Source: Chryseobacterium sp. Leaf394 (GTDB lineage: Bacteria > Bacteroidota > Bacteroidia > Flavobacteriales > Weeksellaceae). From it: 32,087 bases of DNA. The position numbers were made by a program, and so were the translations under genes. Position 1 is the stretch's first letter; each line of letters starts with the position of its first letter. The notes beneath the pieces are model-generated. The model saw only the letters and a program-made list of their open reading frames with translations, had not been told where the DNA came from and searched no databases. Shown in pieces: positions 7,579 through 15,144 of this stretch. The stretch is taken from NCBI RefSeq assembly GCF_001424105.1, contig NZ_LMQH01000011.1, positions 191,832 through 223,918 on the forward strand, written 5' to 3'.

Positions 7579-8778
7579 ATGCCAAACATCTCCCACAGAG
7601 CTCAGAATATGCCGGCGTCACCGGTTAGAAAGCTTGTTCCATTTGCCCAGAAAGCAAAACAAAACGGTACAAAAGTATATCACTTAAACATCGGCCAGCC
7701 TGATATCGAGACGCCGCAAACAGCACTGAATGCGTTAAAGAATATCGATCTCAAAGTACTGGAATATGCACTTTCTGAAGGTAATTTAGAATACAGAACA
7801 GCTCTGAGAGATTATTATCACACCCTTGATTTTACTGATCTTACCACGGATAATTTCATAGTGACCAACGGTGGTTCGGAAGCTTTAAATTTTGCCATCT
7901 CAACACTTTGTGATGATGGCGATGAGGTGATTATTCCTGAGCCATACTATGCAAATTACAATGGTTTTACAAGCACTTTTAATGTGAATGTAGTTGCAGT
8001 TCCATCCACAATTGATACTGGTTTTGCACTTCCTCCGATTGAAGAATTTGAAAGAAAAATTACTGCAAAAACGAGAGCAATTGTCATCTGTAACCCTGGA
8101 AATCCTACCGGTTATCTTTACACCCGTGAAGAACTTCAGCAGCTTGCAGAAATTGCTGTAAAATATGATATCGTAATTATTTCTGACGAAGTTTACAGAG
8201 AATATGTTTACGATGGAAAACAGCAGATATCAATGCTCGAATTTCCTGAACTGGCAGAAAACTGCATCATCATCGATTCAGAATCCAAGCGTTATTCAAT
8301 GTGTGGGGTGAGAATCGGTTGTCTGGTTACACGTTCCAAGAAAATTCACGATGCGGCAATGCTTTTTGCTCAGGCAAGATTGAGTCCGGTTCTGTTGGGT
8401 CAGATTGCAGCAGCAGCAGCTCATCAAAATGACGGTGCTTACATCAGAGCAGTGAGAGAAGAATACACACACAGAAGAAATGTTTTGGTAGAGCAGTTAA
8501 ACGCTATTCCGGGAGTAATCTGTCCAAAACCGAAAGGTGCTTTTTACTGTGTAGCTGAGCTTCCTGTAGATGATACTGAGGTTTTTGCACAGTGGCTTCT
8601 TGAAAAATATACCAACAAAGGCGAAACAATTATGGTGGCTCCTGCAGGCGGTTTTTATTCTGATCCCGAATTAGGTAAAAAGCAGGTGAGAATTGCTTAT
8701 GTTCTTAAAGAGCAGGATCTCCGCAGAAGTGCAGAAATCCTCAGAGATGCACTGGAAAAATACAATCTCGAAAAATAA
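7579..8778 (+). CDS. Pyridoxal-phosphate aminotransferase, class I/II
   Basis: This 399-residue cytoplasmic enzyme has the fold type I aminotransferase motifs. They are a glycine-rich N-terminal LNIGQPDIETP, TNGGSEAL near 96-103, the NPGNPTG signature at 172-178, SDEVYREY at 202-209 (cofactor Asp/Tyr), the internal aldimine lysine Lys237 in SESKRYSMCG, and the substrate-carboxylate arginine in the following GVRIGC. It most likely moves an amino group between an amino acid and 2-oxoglutarate; aspartate aminotransferase is the usual annotation of close relatives, but the substrate cannot be read from sequence. The lipoprotein gene follows after 19 bases, so they may share a transcript with murB. 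Confidence 0.9.
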   Translation: MPNISHRAQNMPASPVRKLVPFAQKAKQNGTKVYHLNIGQPDIETPQTALNALKNIDLKVLEYALSEGNLEYRTALRDYYHTLDFTDLTTDNFIVTNGGSEALNFAISTLCDDGDEVIIPEPYYANYNGFTSTFNVNVVAVPSTIDTGFALPPIEEFERKITAKTRAIVICNPGNPTGYLYTREELQQLAEIAVKYDIVIISDEVYREYVYDGKQQISMLEFPELAENCIIIDSESKRYSMCGVRIGCLVTRSKKIHDAAMLFAQARLSPVLLGQIAAAAAHQNDGAYIRAVREEYTHRRNVLVEQLNAIPGVICPKPKGAFYCVAELPVDDTEVFAQWLLEKYTNKGETIMVAPAGGFYSDPELGKKQVRIAYVLKEQDLRRSAEILRDALEKYNLEK

Positions 8779-8797
8779 TTTTTTGATTTAAAAATAC

Positions 8798-9283
8798 ATG
8801 TCAGCAATAAAAATATTTGGTTTGAAATCTTTCTTTCCTCTGCTTTTACTGCTGATTTTTTCATGCTCAGAAACGTCAAAATCTGAGAAGAAAAATACAG
8901 TAGACGAAAGAGTTGAGTACATTGTTTTTTCAAGAGTTGGAGGTAAAGGCGGAAATTATAAAACCATCAGAGTAACTCAGGATTCCGTGGTTTTGTCGCT
9001 CGGAAATACCTCAAAAAACCTTCATAAGACCTGGAAAAAAGCACTGTCCGATAAGTTCAAAGCGGAACTTTTCGGAAAACTGAATGTCAATCAGCTATCT
9101 TTGATCAAAAGTTCTGAAAGTATTCAGGCTCAGGATGGCGCTGATGAAACTTTTCAAATCAAAACCAGCCGCACTTCTTATGTTTTTGTGAATGCCTACA
9201 ATGACGAATACAATTACCGCCAGCTCGAAAATTTTAAAACACAGTTAAAAAAAATAATTCCTAAAGAATTTCAACCATTATGA
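8798..9283 (+). CDS. Hypothetical lipoprotein upstream of murB
   Basis: The protein has 161 residues with a lipoprotein signal: a hydrophobic PLLLLLIFSC stretch, the lipidated cysteine at residue 23, and a charged linker SETSKSEKK. The mature domain (about 40-161) has alternating strands (YIVFSRVGGKGGNYKTIRV, SVVLSLGN) and a C-terminal YNYRQLENFKTQLKKIIP helix. I do not recognise the family by name. The stop overlaps the murB start in an ATGA, so translation is coupled and the pair may be co-regulated. Confidence 0.78.
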   Translation: MSAIKIFGLKSFFPLLLLLIFSCSETSKSEKKNTVDERVEYIVFSRVGGKGGNYKTIRVTQDSVVLSLGNTSKNLHKTWKKALSDKFKAELFGKLNVNQLSLIKSSESIQAQDGADETFQIKTSRTSYVFVNAYNDEYNYRQLENFKTQLKKIIPKEFQPL

Positions 9284-10317
9284 AAGAAAATTTTTCTTTA
9301 AAACCTTTCACAACTTTTGGTGTAGAAGCTAAAGCAAGATATTTCGTGGAAGTAAATTCTGCAGAAGAATTAATCGAAACCCTCCAACGCTCCAACTCTC
9401 CAACCCTCAAATCCTCAAACCCTCCAACGCTCCAACCTTTATTTCTCGGTGGCGGCAGTAATATTCTGTTCACCAGAGATTATGACGGTTTGGTTATTAA
9501 ATTAAATTTAAAAGGAATTTCTGAAGAGGTTTTAAATGAAAATGAAGTGATGGTCACGGCTCAGTCTGGCGAAAACTGGCACGAATTCGTCTTATACTGT
9601 TTGGGTAAAAACTATGGCGGACTCGAAAATCTTTCGCTTATTCCGGGAAATGTGGGAACATCCCCGATGCAGAATATTGGTGCTTACGGAACTGAAATCA
9701 AGGATACTTTTGTAAGCTGTAAAGTTTTAAACCTTGAAACCCGCCAACTGGAAACTTTTGATCTTGAAAAATGCAGATTCGGTTACAGAGATTCTATATT
9801 TAAGCAGGAAGGGAAGGGGAAATACGTAATTCTGGAAGTAACTTTTAAATTAACTATACAAAATCACGCCATTAAAACCGAATACGGAGCCATTAAAACT
9901 GAACTTGAAAATCTTGGGATTTTAAATCCAACCATCCAGGATGTTTCTATAGCGGTGATCAATATCCGTCAGAGCAAACTTCCTGATCCTAAAGAACTGG
10001 GAAATGCCGGAAGTTTCTTTAAAAATCCTACAATTCCTCTGGCTCAGTTTGAAGATTTAAAATTAAAATTTGAAAATATTCAGGGCTATCCGAATGGAGA
10101 TTTTGTGAAAGTTCCCGCGGGTTGGCTCATCGAGCAATGTGGCTGGAAAGGAAAGCAGATTGGGAATGTGGCATCTCACAAACTTCAGGCACTGGTGATT
10201 GTCAACGCAACAGGAAATGCTTCAGGGAAAGAAATTTTCGATTTTTCAACACTGATTATCAATTCGGTAAAGGAAAAGTTTGGAATTGAACTGGAAAGAG
10301 AGGTGAATATTCTCTAA
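9280..10317 (+). CDS. murB: UDP-N-acetylenolpyruvoylglucosamine reductase MurB
   Basis: This 345-residue cytoplasmic FAD enzyme makes UDP-N-acetylmuramate in peptidoglycan synthesis. Seen in order: NTFG-type FTTFGV (10-15), FAD loop LGGGSN at 56-61, SLIPGNVGTSPMQNIGAYG at 119-137, GYRDSIFK at 168-175, the catalytic serine region GNAGSFFKNP (Ser245) and the C-terminal catalytic glutamate in REVNIL (Glu341). The length is like E. coli MurB. Residues 37-53 (RSNSPTLKSSNPPTLQP) sit between the first FAD-domain helix and the LGGGSN strand; they are encoded by the 8-bp repeats at 9382-9437 and look like an in-frame insertion of repetitive DNA. The gene starts within the stop of the preceding lipoprotein gene and ends before a bidirectional terminator. 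Confidence 0.95.
   Translation: MKENFSLKPFTTFGVEAKARYFVEVNSAEELIETLQRSNSPTLKSSNPPTLQPLFLGGGSNILFTRDYDGLVIKLNLKGISEEVLNENEVMVTAQSGENWHEFVLYCLGKNYGGLENLSLIPGNVGTSPMQNIGAYGTEIKDTFVSCKVLNLETRQLETFDLEKCRFGYRDSIFKQEGKGKYVILEVTFKLTIQNHAIKTEYGAIKTELENLGILNPTIQDVSIAVINIRQSKLPDPKELGNAGSFFKNPTIPLAQFEDLKLKFENIQGYPNGDFVKVPAGWLIEQCGWKGKQIGNVASHKLQALVIVNATGNASGKEIFDFSTLIINSVKEKFGIELEREVNIL
9382..9437 (+). repeat. Seven 8-bp tandem units inside murB
   Basis: The 56 bases divide exactly into seven 8-bp units: CTCCAACG, CTCCAACT, CTCCAACC, CTCAAATC, CTCAAACC, CTCCAACG and CTCCAACC (consensus CTCCAACN). A 20-bp block is present identically at 9377-9396 and 9417-9436, 40 bp apart. Neither 8 nor 40 is a multiple of three, so a gain or loss of one or two units would shift the murB reading frame. 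The repeats resemble the intergenic blocks elsewhere in the window. Confidence 0.9.
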
Positions 10318-10343
10318 AGTTTTCAACGTTTTTAAAATAAAAA

Positions 10344-10377
10344 AAAAGCATTCTTTTAAATTTTAAAGAATGCTTTT
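10344..10377. terminator. Bidirectional terminator between murB and the antiporter
   Basis: A perfect 13-bp stem, AAAAGCATTCTTT (10344-10356) with AAAGAATGCTTTT (10365-10377), has an 8-base loop and A/T tails on both sides. It sits between the convergent ends at 10317 and 10400, and can serve both. Confidence 0.85.
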
Positions 10378-10399
10378 CTATGAAAATATGAAACTAAAA

Positions 10400-12688
10400 T
10401 TAAGGATTCGAAATAATCAGAGTGGAAGGAATATCAGATAACCAGAGGCTTTTCGAATCGATGAGTCCGCGCCAGCTTTTCTTGCTGATCAGCATCAGAT
10501 TCTGAGCCTGCAGAAATTCCTTTTCAATCTGTTTTTCGTTATATAAAGTGATGTGGTTTGGAGCAACCTGCTCGATGCTTCTGATGAGTTCTTTCACCTC
10601 AATATTATTTCTGATCTGTCCCGCAACGTCGAGAATAATAATCTGAGAATTGTTATTATTAATCAATCTCTTGGCGTATTCAAGCAGATAAAAATCGCTT
10701 AAATTAAATATCGGAATAAAAACCCTGTCAGCAGATGAAAACTTTCTGTCGACCAAAACGCCTACCGGAATATTGGTGTTATCCAAAATCTGCAAAGTAG
10801 AATCGTCAAATGGCGAATTGTTGAAAATATTGCTCTTTCCTTTTACGGTATTCAGTAATTTTTCAGGGTTAATGATTTTTGTAGTAAATCCTAAAAGTCT
10901 TCCCAACAAACTGCCTTCGTACATCGATTTCCCAAGCATAATCAAAAGAAGATCATAATTTCCTTTGTTTGAAATGTTGGTCAGATCATTTTCCAGATCT
11001 GTGGAAGCTTTAAAAAGTGTCGTCACTTCCAGCGAAAGTTCTTCTGAAGTTTCAATCACATTTTTAAATTGTTCTTTCTCAAAATCTTCAATGTCAAAAG
11101 CGTGCAGTTCGTCTACCGGAGCAATGTTCATGGCGGTGATGCTTTTGTTGCCATTCATTTTATTGGTCAGATTATCGGCAAGTTTTAAAAGTGTGCTTCC
11201 TGATTCAGGTGTTTCAAATGATAAGAGAACTCTGTATTTCGCATCGTTATCTTCGTCATCTTCCTCCTCAAGTGAAGATTTTTTTCCTTTAAATAAATAA
11301 TTAATAAGGTCGAGACATGGCCCTGTCATAAATGTGGTAAATAATGCCATGATGACGAGCATTGCAAACAGTTCAGGCCCCAAAACACCTAGGTCGTAAC
11401 CGATATTTAAAACGATTAATTCCGTTAAACCTCTCGTATTCATAAGAGCACCGATGGTAAGGCTGTCTTTCCAGCTCAGTTTTAGGAATTTCGCTGTGAG
11501 CGCACTTCCGACAAATTTACCGACCACGGCAGTCAGAATAATAAATCCGCCGATTTTCCAGAGGTGTGGATCATTTAATAATCCAATCTGTGTTCTTAAA
11601 CCGGTAAATACAAAGAATAACGGAAGAAGTAAAACCAGGGCGACATCCTCAATTTTTTCAATGAAAAGATTTCTGAATTTTACATTTTCAGGCATAATCG
11701 CACCCGCCATAAATGCTCCGAATAATGCGTGAATTCCAATAACTTCTGTTGCATATGCAGAAATAATTAAGATAAGGAAAAACACAGCCACCAGACCTTT
11801 GTTGATAAATCCTTTTCCTTTTTGAGATTCTGCAATCCTGTGCAGGAAAGGTCTTACCGCTTTGATCATAATGAAAACGTACACAACTGCCATGATAATC
11901 ACGAAAATCGACCCTGAGAAAGATCCTGCTTTTACTACCGCAATTACCGCTGCCAGAATACACCACGCCGTAATGTCGTCTGCCGCAGCACAGGTGATTA
12001 CAACGGTTCCTATTTTTGTTTTATGAAGATTTCTTTCCTGTACAATCCTTGCCAGTACGGGAAAGGCGGTTATGCTCATCGCAATCGCTATAAAAAGGGC
12101 AAAGGAACTGAACTGAATTCCCTCCGGAGCAAATTCCTTGTAGATAAAATAAGAAAGCCCGACACCTAAAGCAAAAGGAATAATGATACTGGCGTGACTG
12201 ATAACTACCGCATCGTGCGCTTTTTTTCTGAGAACACTCAAATCGAGCTCCATTCCGACAATGTACATGAAGAGAATCAAACCTATCTGGCTTAAAAACT
12301 GTAAGTTTCCTAAAGATTCTTTCGGGAAAATAAAGCCTGAAAGCTCTGGAAAATACATTCCGAAGAGAGACGGCCCCAGAACAATACCCGCAATCATTTC
12401 TCCGATTACCGAAGGCTGTTTAAGTTTAATACAAATCCATCCGAACAGTTTGGCAACAATGATAATCGTTACAATCTGTGTAAGCAGAAGTGCAAGCGGA
12501 TGGTGAAGGTTTGATAAAAAAGAGTCGGTAAATGTTTCCCACATCGTGTCGCCGGTGACTTTTGCAGGTGGAATATTTTCTCCTATTTCGAGGGTTTTTC
12601 CTTCTACGAAAAACCAGTACATCAATGCCGAGAAAAAGACAATCGTTGCAACATAAAAAATAATATTTCTATATTTTCCCATGATCAT
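10400..12688 (-). CDS. CPA2-type cation/proton antiporter with C-terminal USP-like domain
   Basis: This 762-residue inner-membrane protein has a short N-terminal helix (about 8-27) and then a core of about 12 hydrophobic segments to roughly residue 470. Core motifs match the KefB/NhaS3-type CPA2 family: GEMIAGIVLGPSLFG (97-110), LFMYIVGMELDL (139-150), SITAFPVLARIVQERNL (205-221) and the ion-binding aspartate pair in AAADDITAW (Asp237-Asp238). A loop rich in Glu/Asp near 472-484 leads to a soluble C-terminal half that resembles tandem universal stress protein domains, but I see no TrkA-N nucleotide motif. It probably exchanges K+ or Na+ for protons; the ion is not determined. A second ATG at 12682 is also possible. 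Direct repeats upstream may bind the neighbouring LytTR regulator. Confidence 0.9.
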   Translation of the reverse strand: MIMGKYRNIIFYVATIVFFSALMYWFFVEGKTLEIGENIPPAKVTGDTMWETFTDSFLSNLHHPLALLLTQIVTIIIVAKLFGWICIKLKQPSVIGEMIAGIVLGPSLFGMYFPELSGFIFPKESLGNLQFLSQIGLILFMYIVGMELDLSVLRKKAHDAVVISHASIIIPFALGVGLSYFIYKEFAPEGIQFSSFALFIAIAMSITAFPVLARIVQERNLHKTKIGTVVITCAAADDITAWCILAAVIAVVKAGSFSGSIFVIIMAVVYVFIMIKAVRPFLHRIAESQKGKGFINKGLVAVFFLILIISAYATEVIGIHALFGAFMAGAIMPENVKFRNLFIEKIEDVALVLLLPLFFVFTGLRTQIGLLNDPHLWKIGGFIILTAVVGKFVGSALTAKFLKLSWKDSLTIGALMNTRGLTELIVLNIGYDLGVLGPELFAMLVIMALFTTFMTGPCLDLINYLFKGKKSSLEEEDDEDNDAKYRVLLSFETPESGSTLLKLADNLTNKMNGNKSITAMNIAPVDELHAFDIEDFEKEQFKNVIETSEELSLEVTTLFKASTDLENDLTNISNKGNYDLLLIMLGKSMYEGSLLGRLLGFTTKIINPEKLLNTVKGKSNIFNNSPFDDSTLQILDNTNIPVGVLVDRKFSSADRVFIPIFNLSDFYLLEYAKRLINNNNSQIIILDVAGQIRNNIEVKELIRSIEQVAPNHITLYNEKQIEKEFLQAQNLMLISKKSWRGLIDSKSLWLSDIPSTLIISNP

Positions 12689-12754
12689 TCAGTCATTTTT
12701 ATTAAAGTGTAAATTTCTTAAGAATAAACGGATGTTTGAACCTGTTTTTTTTGA

Positions 12755-12786
12755 AATGTAATGAATACTAAAAATAATGTAATGAA
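12755..12786 (-). promoter_or_regulatory. Exact 11-bp direct repeat at 21-bp spacing, candidate LytTR site
   Basis: AATGTAATGAA occurs at 12755-12765 and again at 12776-12786 (on the transcribed minus strand TTCATTACATT twice). The 21-bp period is two DNA turns, as in known LytTR operators. The repeats lie 67 bases or more before the antiporter start, and related copies precede the gene at 12789-13178. The binding protein is inferred from the LytTR gene nearby. Confidence 0.45.
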
Positions 12787-12788
12787 AC

Positions 12789-13178
12789 TTATCTGAATCT
12801 GTATCCCAGTCCTACACCCATTTTCCAGCTGCCGTTTGCTGTTGAGGTTTTGGCGTTGTAATAAAAAGGAATCTGCAGTGCTAATTTTTTATAAACCACA
12901 GCAAATCCTGCTCCCAGAGTCGGCATCACAGCACTGTTTTTTGTTCCGTATGAGCGGTCTTCTTTAATCCGCAAAGAGGGAAGCATTCCCAGCATTAATT
13001 TTAAATTGTGCTGTGTAAAACTGACATTCGGACCTGTAAAATTTAAGAAAGCTCCGTGGTCGACATAACCGGCAACGGCAATTCCGTCAAAAAAGGAACC
13101 TTTTATACTGGAATCTTTTTCCTGACATAAGCACAGGCTGGAAATACAAATTCCTGTTCCTAAAAGAATTTTTTTCAT
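12789..13178 (-). CDS. Small predicted outer-membrane beta-barrel-like protein
   Basis: This 129-residue protein has a signal peptide (about 1-18, ending Cys-Leu-Cys-Gln; a lipoprotein reading is possible but has no clear acceptor context). The mature part alternates hydrophobic and polar residues: FLNFTGPNVSFTQHNLKLMLGMLPSLRIKED, then PTLGAGFAVVYKKLALQIPFYYN and KMGVGLGYRFR. It ends in Phe-Arg after a strand that suits an outer-membrane barrel, yet it is too short for a full barrel alone. Relatives in Bacteroidota are hypothetical. A TACTTTTG -7 box and 21-bp-spaced repeats lie upstream, and the LytTR gene is next door, so it is a plausible target of that system. Confidence 0.7.
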   Translation of the reverse strand: MKKILLGTGICISSLCLCQEKDSSIKGSFFDGIAVAGYVDHGAFLNFTGPNVSFTQHNLKLMLGMLPSLRIKEDRSYGTKNSAVMPTLGAGFAVVYKKLALQIPFYYNAKTSTANGSWKMGVGLGYRFR

Positions 13179-13200
13179 GATATTTCATTTAATCAAGGCA

Positions 13201-13267
13201 CAAAAGTAGTGGCAGCAATTGTTTTCTGAAATACCGATGTAATAAAGACGCAGGATTCTGCAGTGAA
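13201..13267 (-). promoter_or_regulatory. Promoter with degenerate 21-bp-spaced direct repeats
   Basis: On the minus strand, TACTTTTG (13208-13201) fits TAnnTTTG and TTTC at the -33 position is 19 bp upstream. Immediately above it lie 13236-13246 (9 of 11 bases like the exact repeat at 12755) and 13257-13267 (7 of 11), again 21 bp apart. The activator-like position next to -33 supports a LytTR-type site for the gene at 12789-13178. Confidence 0.4.
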
Positions 13268-13289
13268 AAGAGGAAGATTTGAAAAGACC

Positions 13290-14000
13290 TTACTTCCCAA
13301 ACATTTCCATCAGAGAATTTCTGTATGTTTCGCCAATCTGAAGCTTTAAAAACTGATCAGATTCAGTAGAAATTGTAGTGATAATCTCGTTGGTGGATAA
13401 AACTTTGACAGATGACAATGCGATGATCTCTTTTTTGTTGACCTGCGCGAAATCTTTTGACGGAAGCATCTCGAGAAGTGATTTGAAATTTAGATTTTTC
13501 AGAACAATCACAGTTCCGTCTTTCAGAATAATATCTTTGTCGCGGCTGTCGATTTCCGAAGTTTTAATGTAAGCAATCTGCTCAGTGAAAATGGTGGACT
13601 TGCCGATGTTTGTGTTCCACTCTATAAATTCTTTTCTGTGGGTTGTTGCCAAAAGATATGCTGCTTTCTCAAATGCCTGAATCAATCTTTCTTTTTTAAT
13701 GGGCTTTCTTACATAATCTACGACATTCAGATCAAAAGCTTCGGCTGCGTATTCTTTGTAAGCAGTGGTAAAGATGATTTTTTTTGAACCTGAAATAAGT
13801 TCGGCAACCTGTAAACCAGTCATTCCGGGCATTTCAATATCTAAAATGCAGAGATTGCAGTCGATGTTTTCTATTTCACTGAGGAAAATTTTGGGATCGT
13901 TGAAAACTTTTACAACTTCCACGTTTTCTATCTGTTCGCAGAGAAGTTTCAGGTAGCTGATCGCCAGCAGTTCGTCATCAAGAATAACGCATTTTATCAT
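13290..14000 (-). CDS. LytTR family response regulator
   Basis: The protein has 236 residues. The receiver domain (1-117) has the acidic pair Asp8-Asp9, the phosphorylatable Asp54 in CILDIEMPGMTG, a Thr in FTTAYKEYA near 78-79 and the conserved Lys99 in VRKPIKKERL. The DNA-binding LytTR domain occupies about 130-236, with IAYIKTSEIDSRDKDIILKDGTVIVLKNL and a later FAQVNKKEIIALSSVKVL. Such regulators bind direct repeats about 21 bp apart. The gene overlaps the end of the histidine kinase gene by 23 bases, so the two form one unit. The best targets visible are the two downstream promoter regions with repeats at 12755-12786 and 13236-13267. Confidence 0.92.
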   Translation of the reverse strand: MIKCVILDDELLAISYLKLLCEQIENVEVVKVFNDPKIFLSEIENIDCNLCILDIEMPGMTGLQVAELISGSKKIIFTTAYKEYAAEAFDLNVVDYVRKPIKKERLIQAFEKAAYLLATTHRKEFIEWNTNIGKSTIFTEQIAYIKTSEIDSRDKDIILKDGTVIVLKNLNFKSLLEMLPSKDFAQVNKKEIIALSSVKVLSTNEIITTISTESDQFLKLQIGETYRNSLMEMFGK

Positions 14001-14748
14001 AGAATTCGCCTAAATTGATTGTTAATTCTGCCGTGAAGATACCGTTTTTTGAGTTTTTCTGCAGCGTGTAGAAATTATTGTAGATCATCTTCAATCTCTG
14101 ATCGAGCGACTGACTTCCGAATCCGCTGTGGTCTTTGTGCAGCACATTTTTAAGGGAAGCTTTGTTGGTGACCTTCATTGAAAATATTCCGTCACTGAGC
14201 TCCAGCTGAATTGAAATAAAAGAGTCCTGAGCTAAAAAATCGGTGTGTTTAAAGGCATTTTCAATTAAATCGACAGAAATCAGCGGGGCAAAAACTTTCT
14301 CTTCAAATACAGAATCAGATTTATCAATTTTAGATTTAATTCTGAAATCAAAAAGCGGATTGACCTTGATTTTATTAATTTCGATAAGGCTTAAAGCAAA
14401 ACTCAGTTCTTCTTTAGGACTTACAAATTTATTGTTGCTTTCGTAGAGAATATAATCCAGAACATTTGCAAGTTTATCAAGCGACATGTAGGTTTGATAC
14501 GCATGAGACTGAACTGAATTCAAAATATTTTTAAACAGGTGCGGATTCAGTTTTGTTCCGATATGTTCCAGTTGAACTTCATTCAATCTGTTTTGAATCA
14601 GTTTGTTGCTTTCAGAAAGTTTTATATTCTTATTTTTCAGCCTTTGATTTCGACTGAAAAGATAAATGGAAGCCGTTAAAAAAATGAAAATGGCAAAAAC
14701 TCCGATAAAAATCAGATAATCCTGAATGAGATAGAGGTTGCCGTCCAT
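13978..14748 (-). CDS. LytS-like sensor histidine kinase (His_kinase family)
   Basis: The protein has 256 residues, short for a sensor kinase. It has one membrane segment (about 11-31), a coiled-coil-prone linker (35-60), the His_kinase phosphoacceptor motif LNPHLFKNILNSVQ (His70) and a C-terminal HATPase region with DLIENAFKHTD (Asn164) and GFGSQSLDQRL. No extracellular or PAS sensor domain is present, so it must sense through the membrane helix or a partner. Its stop overlaps the LytTR gene. The upstream gene ends only 24 bases before its start, so it is likely transcribed with that small protein and the alanine-dehydrogenase-like gene. Confidence 0.9.
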   Translation of the reverse strand: MDGNLYLIQDYLIFIGVFAIFIFLTASIYLFSRNQRLKNKNIKLSESNKLIQNRLNEVQLEHIGTKLNPHLFKNILNSVQSHAYQTYMSLDKLANVLDYILYESNNKFVSPKEELSFALSLIEINKIKVNPLFDFRIKSKIDKSDSVFEEKVFAPLISVDLIENAFKHTDFLAQDSFISIQLELSDGIFSMKVTNKASLKNVLHKDHSGFGSQSLDQRLKMIYNNFYTLQKNSKNGIFTAELTINLGEFYDKMRYS

Positions 14749-14772
14749 AATTTAAAACAAATTTCAGATAAT

Positions 14773-15144
14773 TTACCTGAGCTTTTTCAAAGAATTTAAA
14801 ACAGCATTTTCCTCACACTTCTCAAACGTAATTTCGTATCTCGGATTTTTCTCAGGATAGGTCATCAGATAACTCGGGCAGGGCTTTTGCTGAGCCTTGC
14901 TGCGGTCAAAATCAATTTTTCCTAAAGTAATGATGCTGTCTTTTAAGAATTTTTCATTCACATTTAAAGCTTCCATTTCAGTTTTGAAAGTTTCAGAATA
15001 TTTAAAATCTTTAGATAAAGTTTCGGCGATTACGCGGCTGTTGGGCAGGTATCCGCTGCAGCTTGCGCCTTTTTTATTGAGTACAAAAAATACAATGATC
15101 AGTCCGGGAATAAGCCCGAATGCAAAAAATTTGATTTTTCTCAT
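14773..15144 (-). CDS. Small membrane-anchored hypothetical protein
   Basis: This 123-residue protein has one N-terminal hydrophobic segment (about 5-23) followed by an exported-looking domain with cysteines (CSGYLPNSR, PCPSYLM, EKCEENA). The region around residues 29-115 contains the patterns SCSGYLPNSRVIAETLS, FLKDSIITLGKIDFDRSKAQ and PEKNPRYEITFEKCEE. I recall similar proteins next to alanine dehydrogenase genes in flavobacteria, but I do not know a function. The ATG follows the stop of the ald-like gene directly, with no spacer, and the histidine kinase begins 24 bases after its stop. It may be a sensor partner or modulator of that kinase; this is an inference from position. Confidence 0.72.
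   Translation of the reverse strand: MRKIKFFAFGLIPGLIIVFFVLNKKGASCSGYLPNSRVIAETLSKDFKYSETFKTEMEALNVNEKFLKDSIITLGKIDFDRSKAQQKPCPSYLMTYPEKNPRYEITFEKCEENAVLNSLKKLR

Noticed and set aside
9382..9437. Could the regular units inside murB be a small CRISPR array?
   Set aside because: The units are 8 bp with no spacers of 25-40 bp and no cas genes nearby; the stretch is coding.
11688..11966. Minus-strand frame within the antiporter gene
   Set aside because: Out of frame with the antiporter, which has the recognised transport motifs across this stretch.
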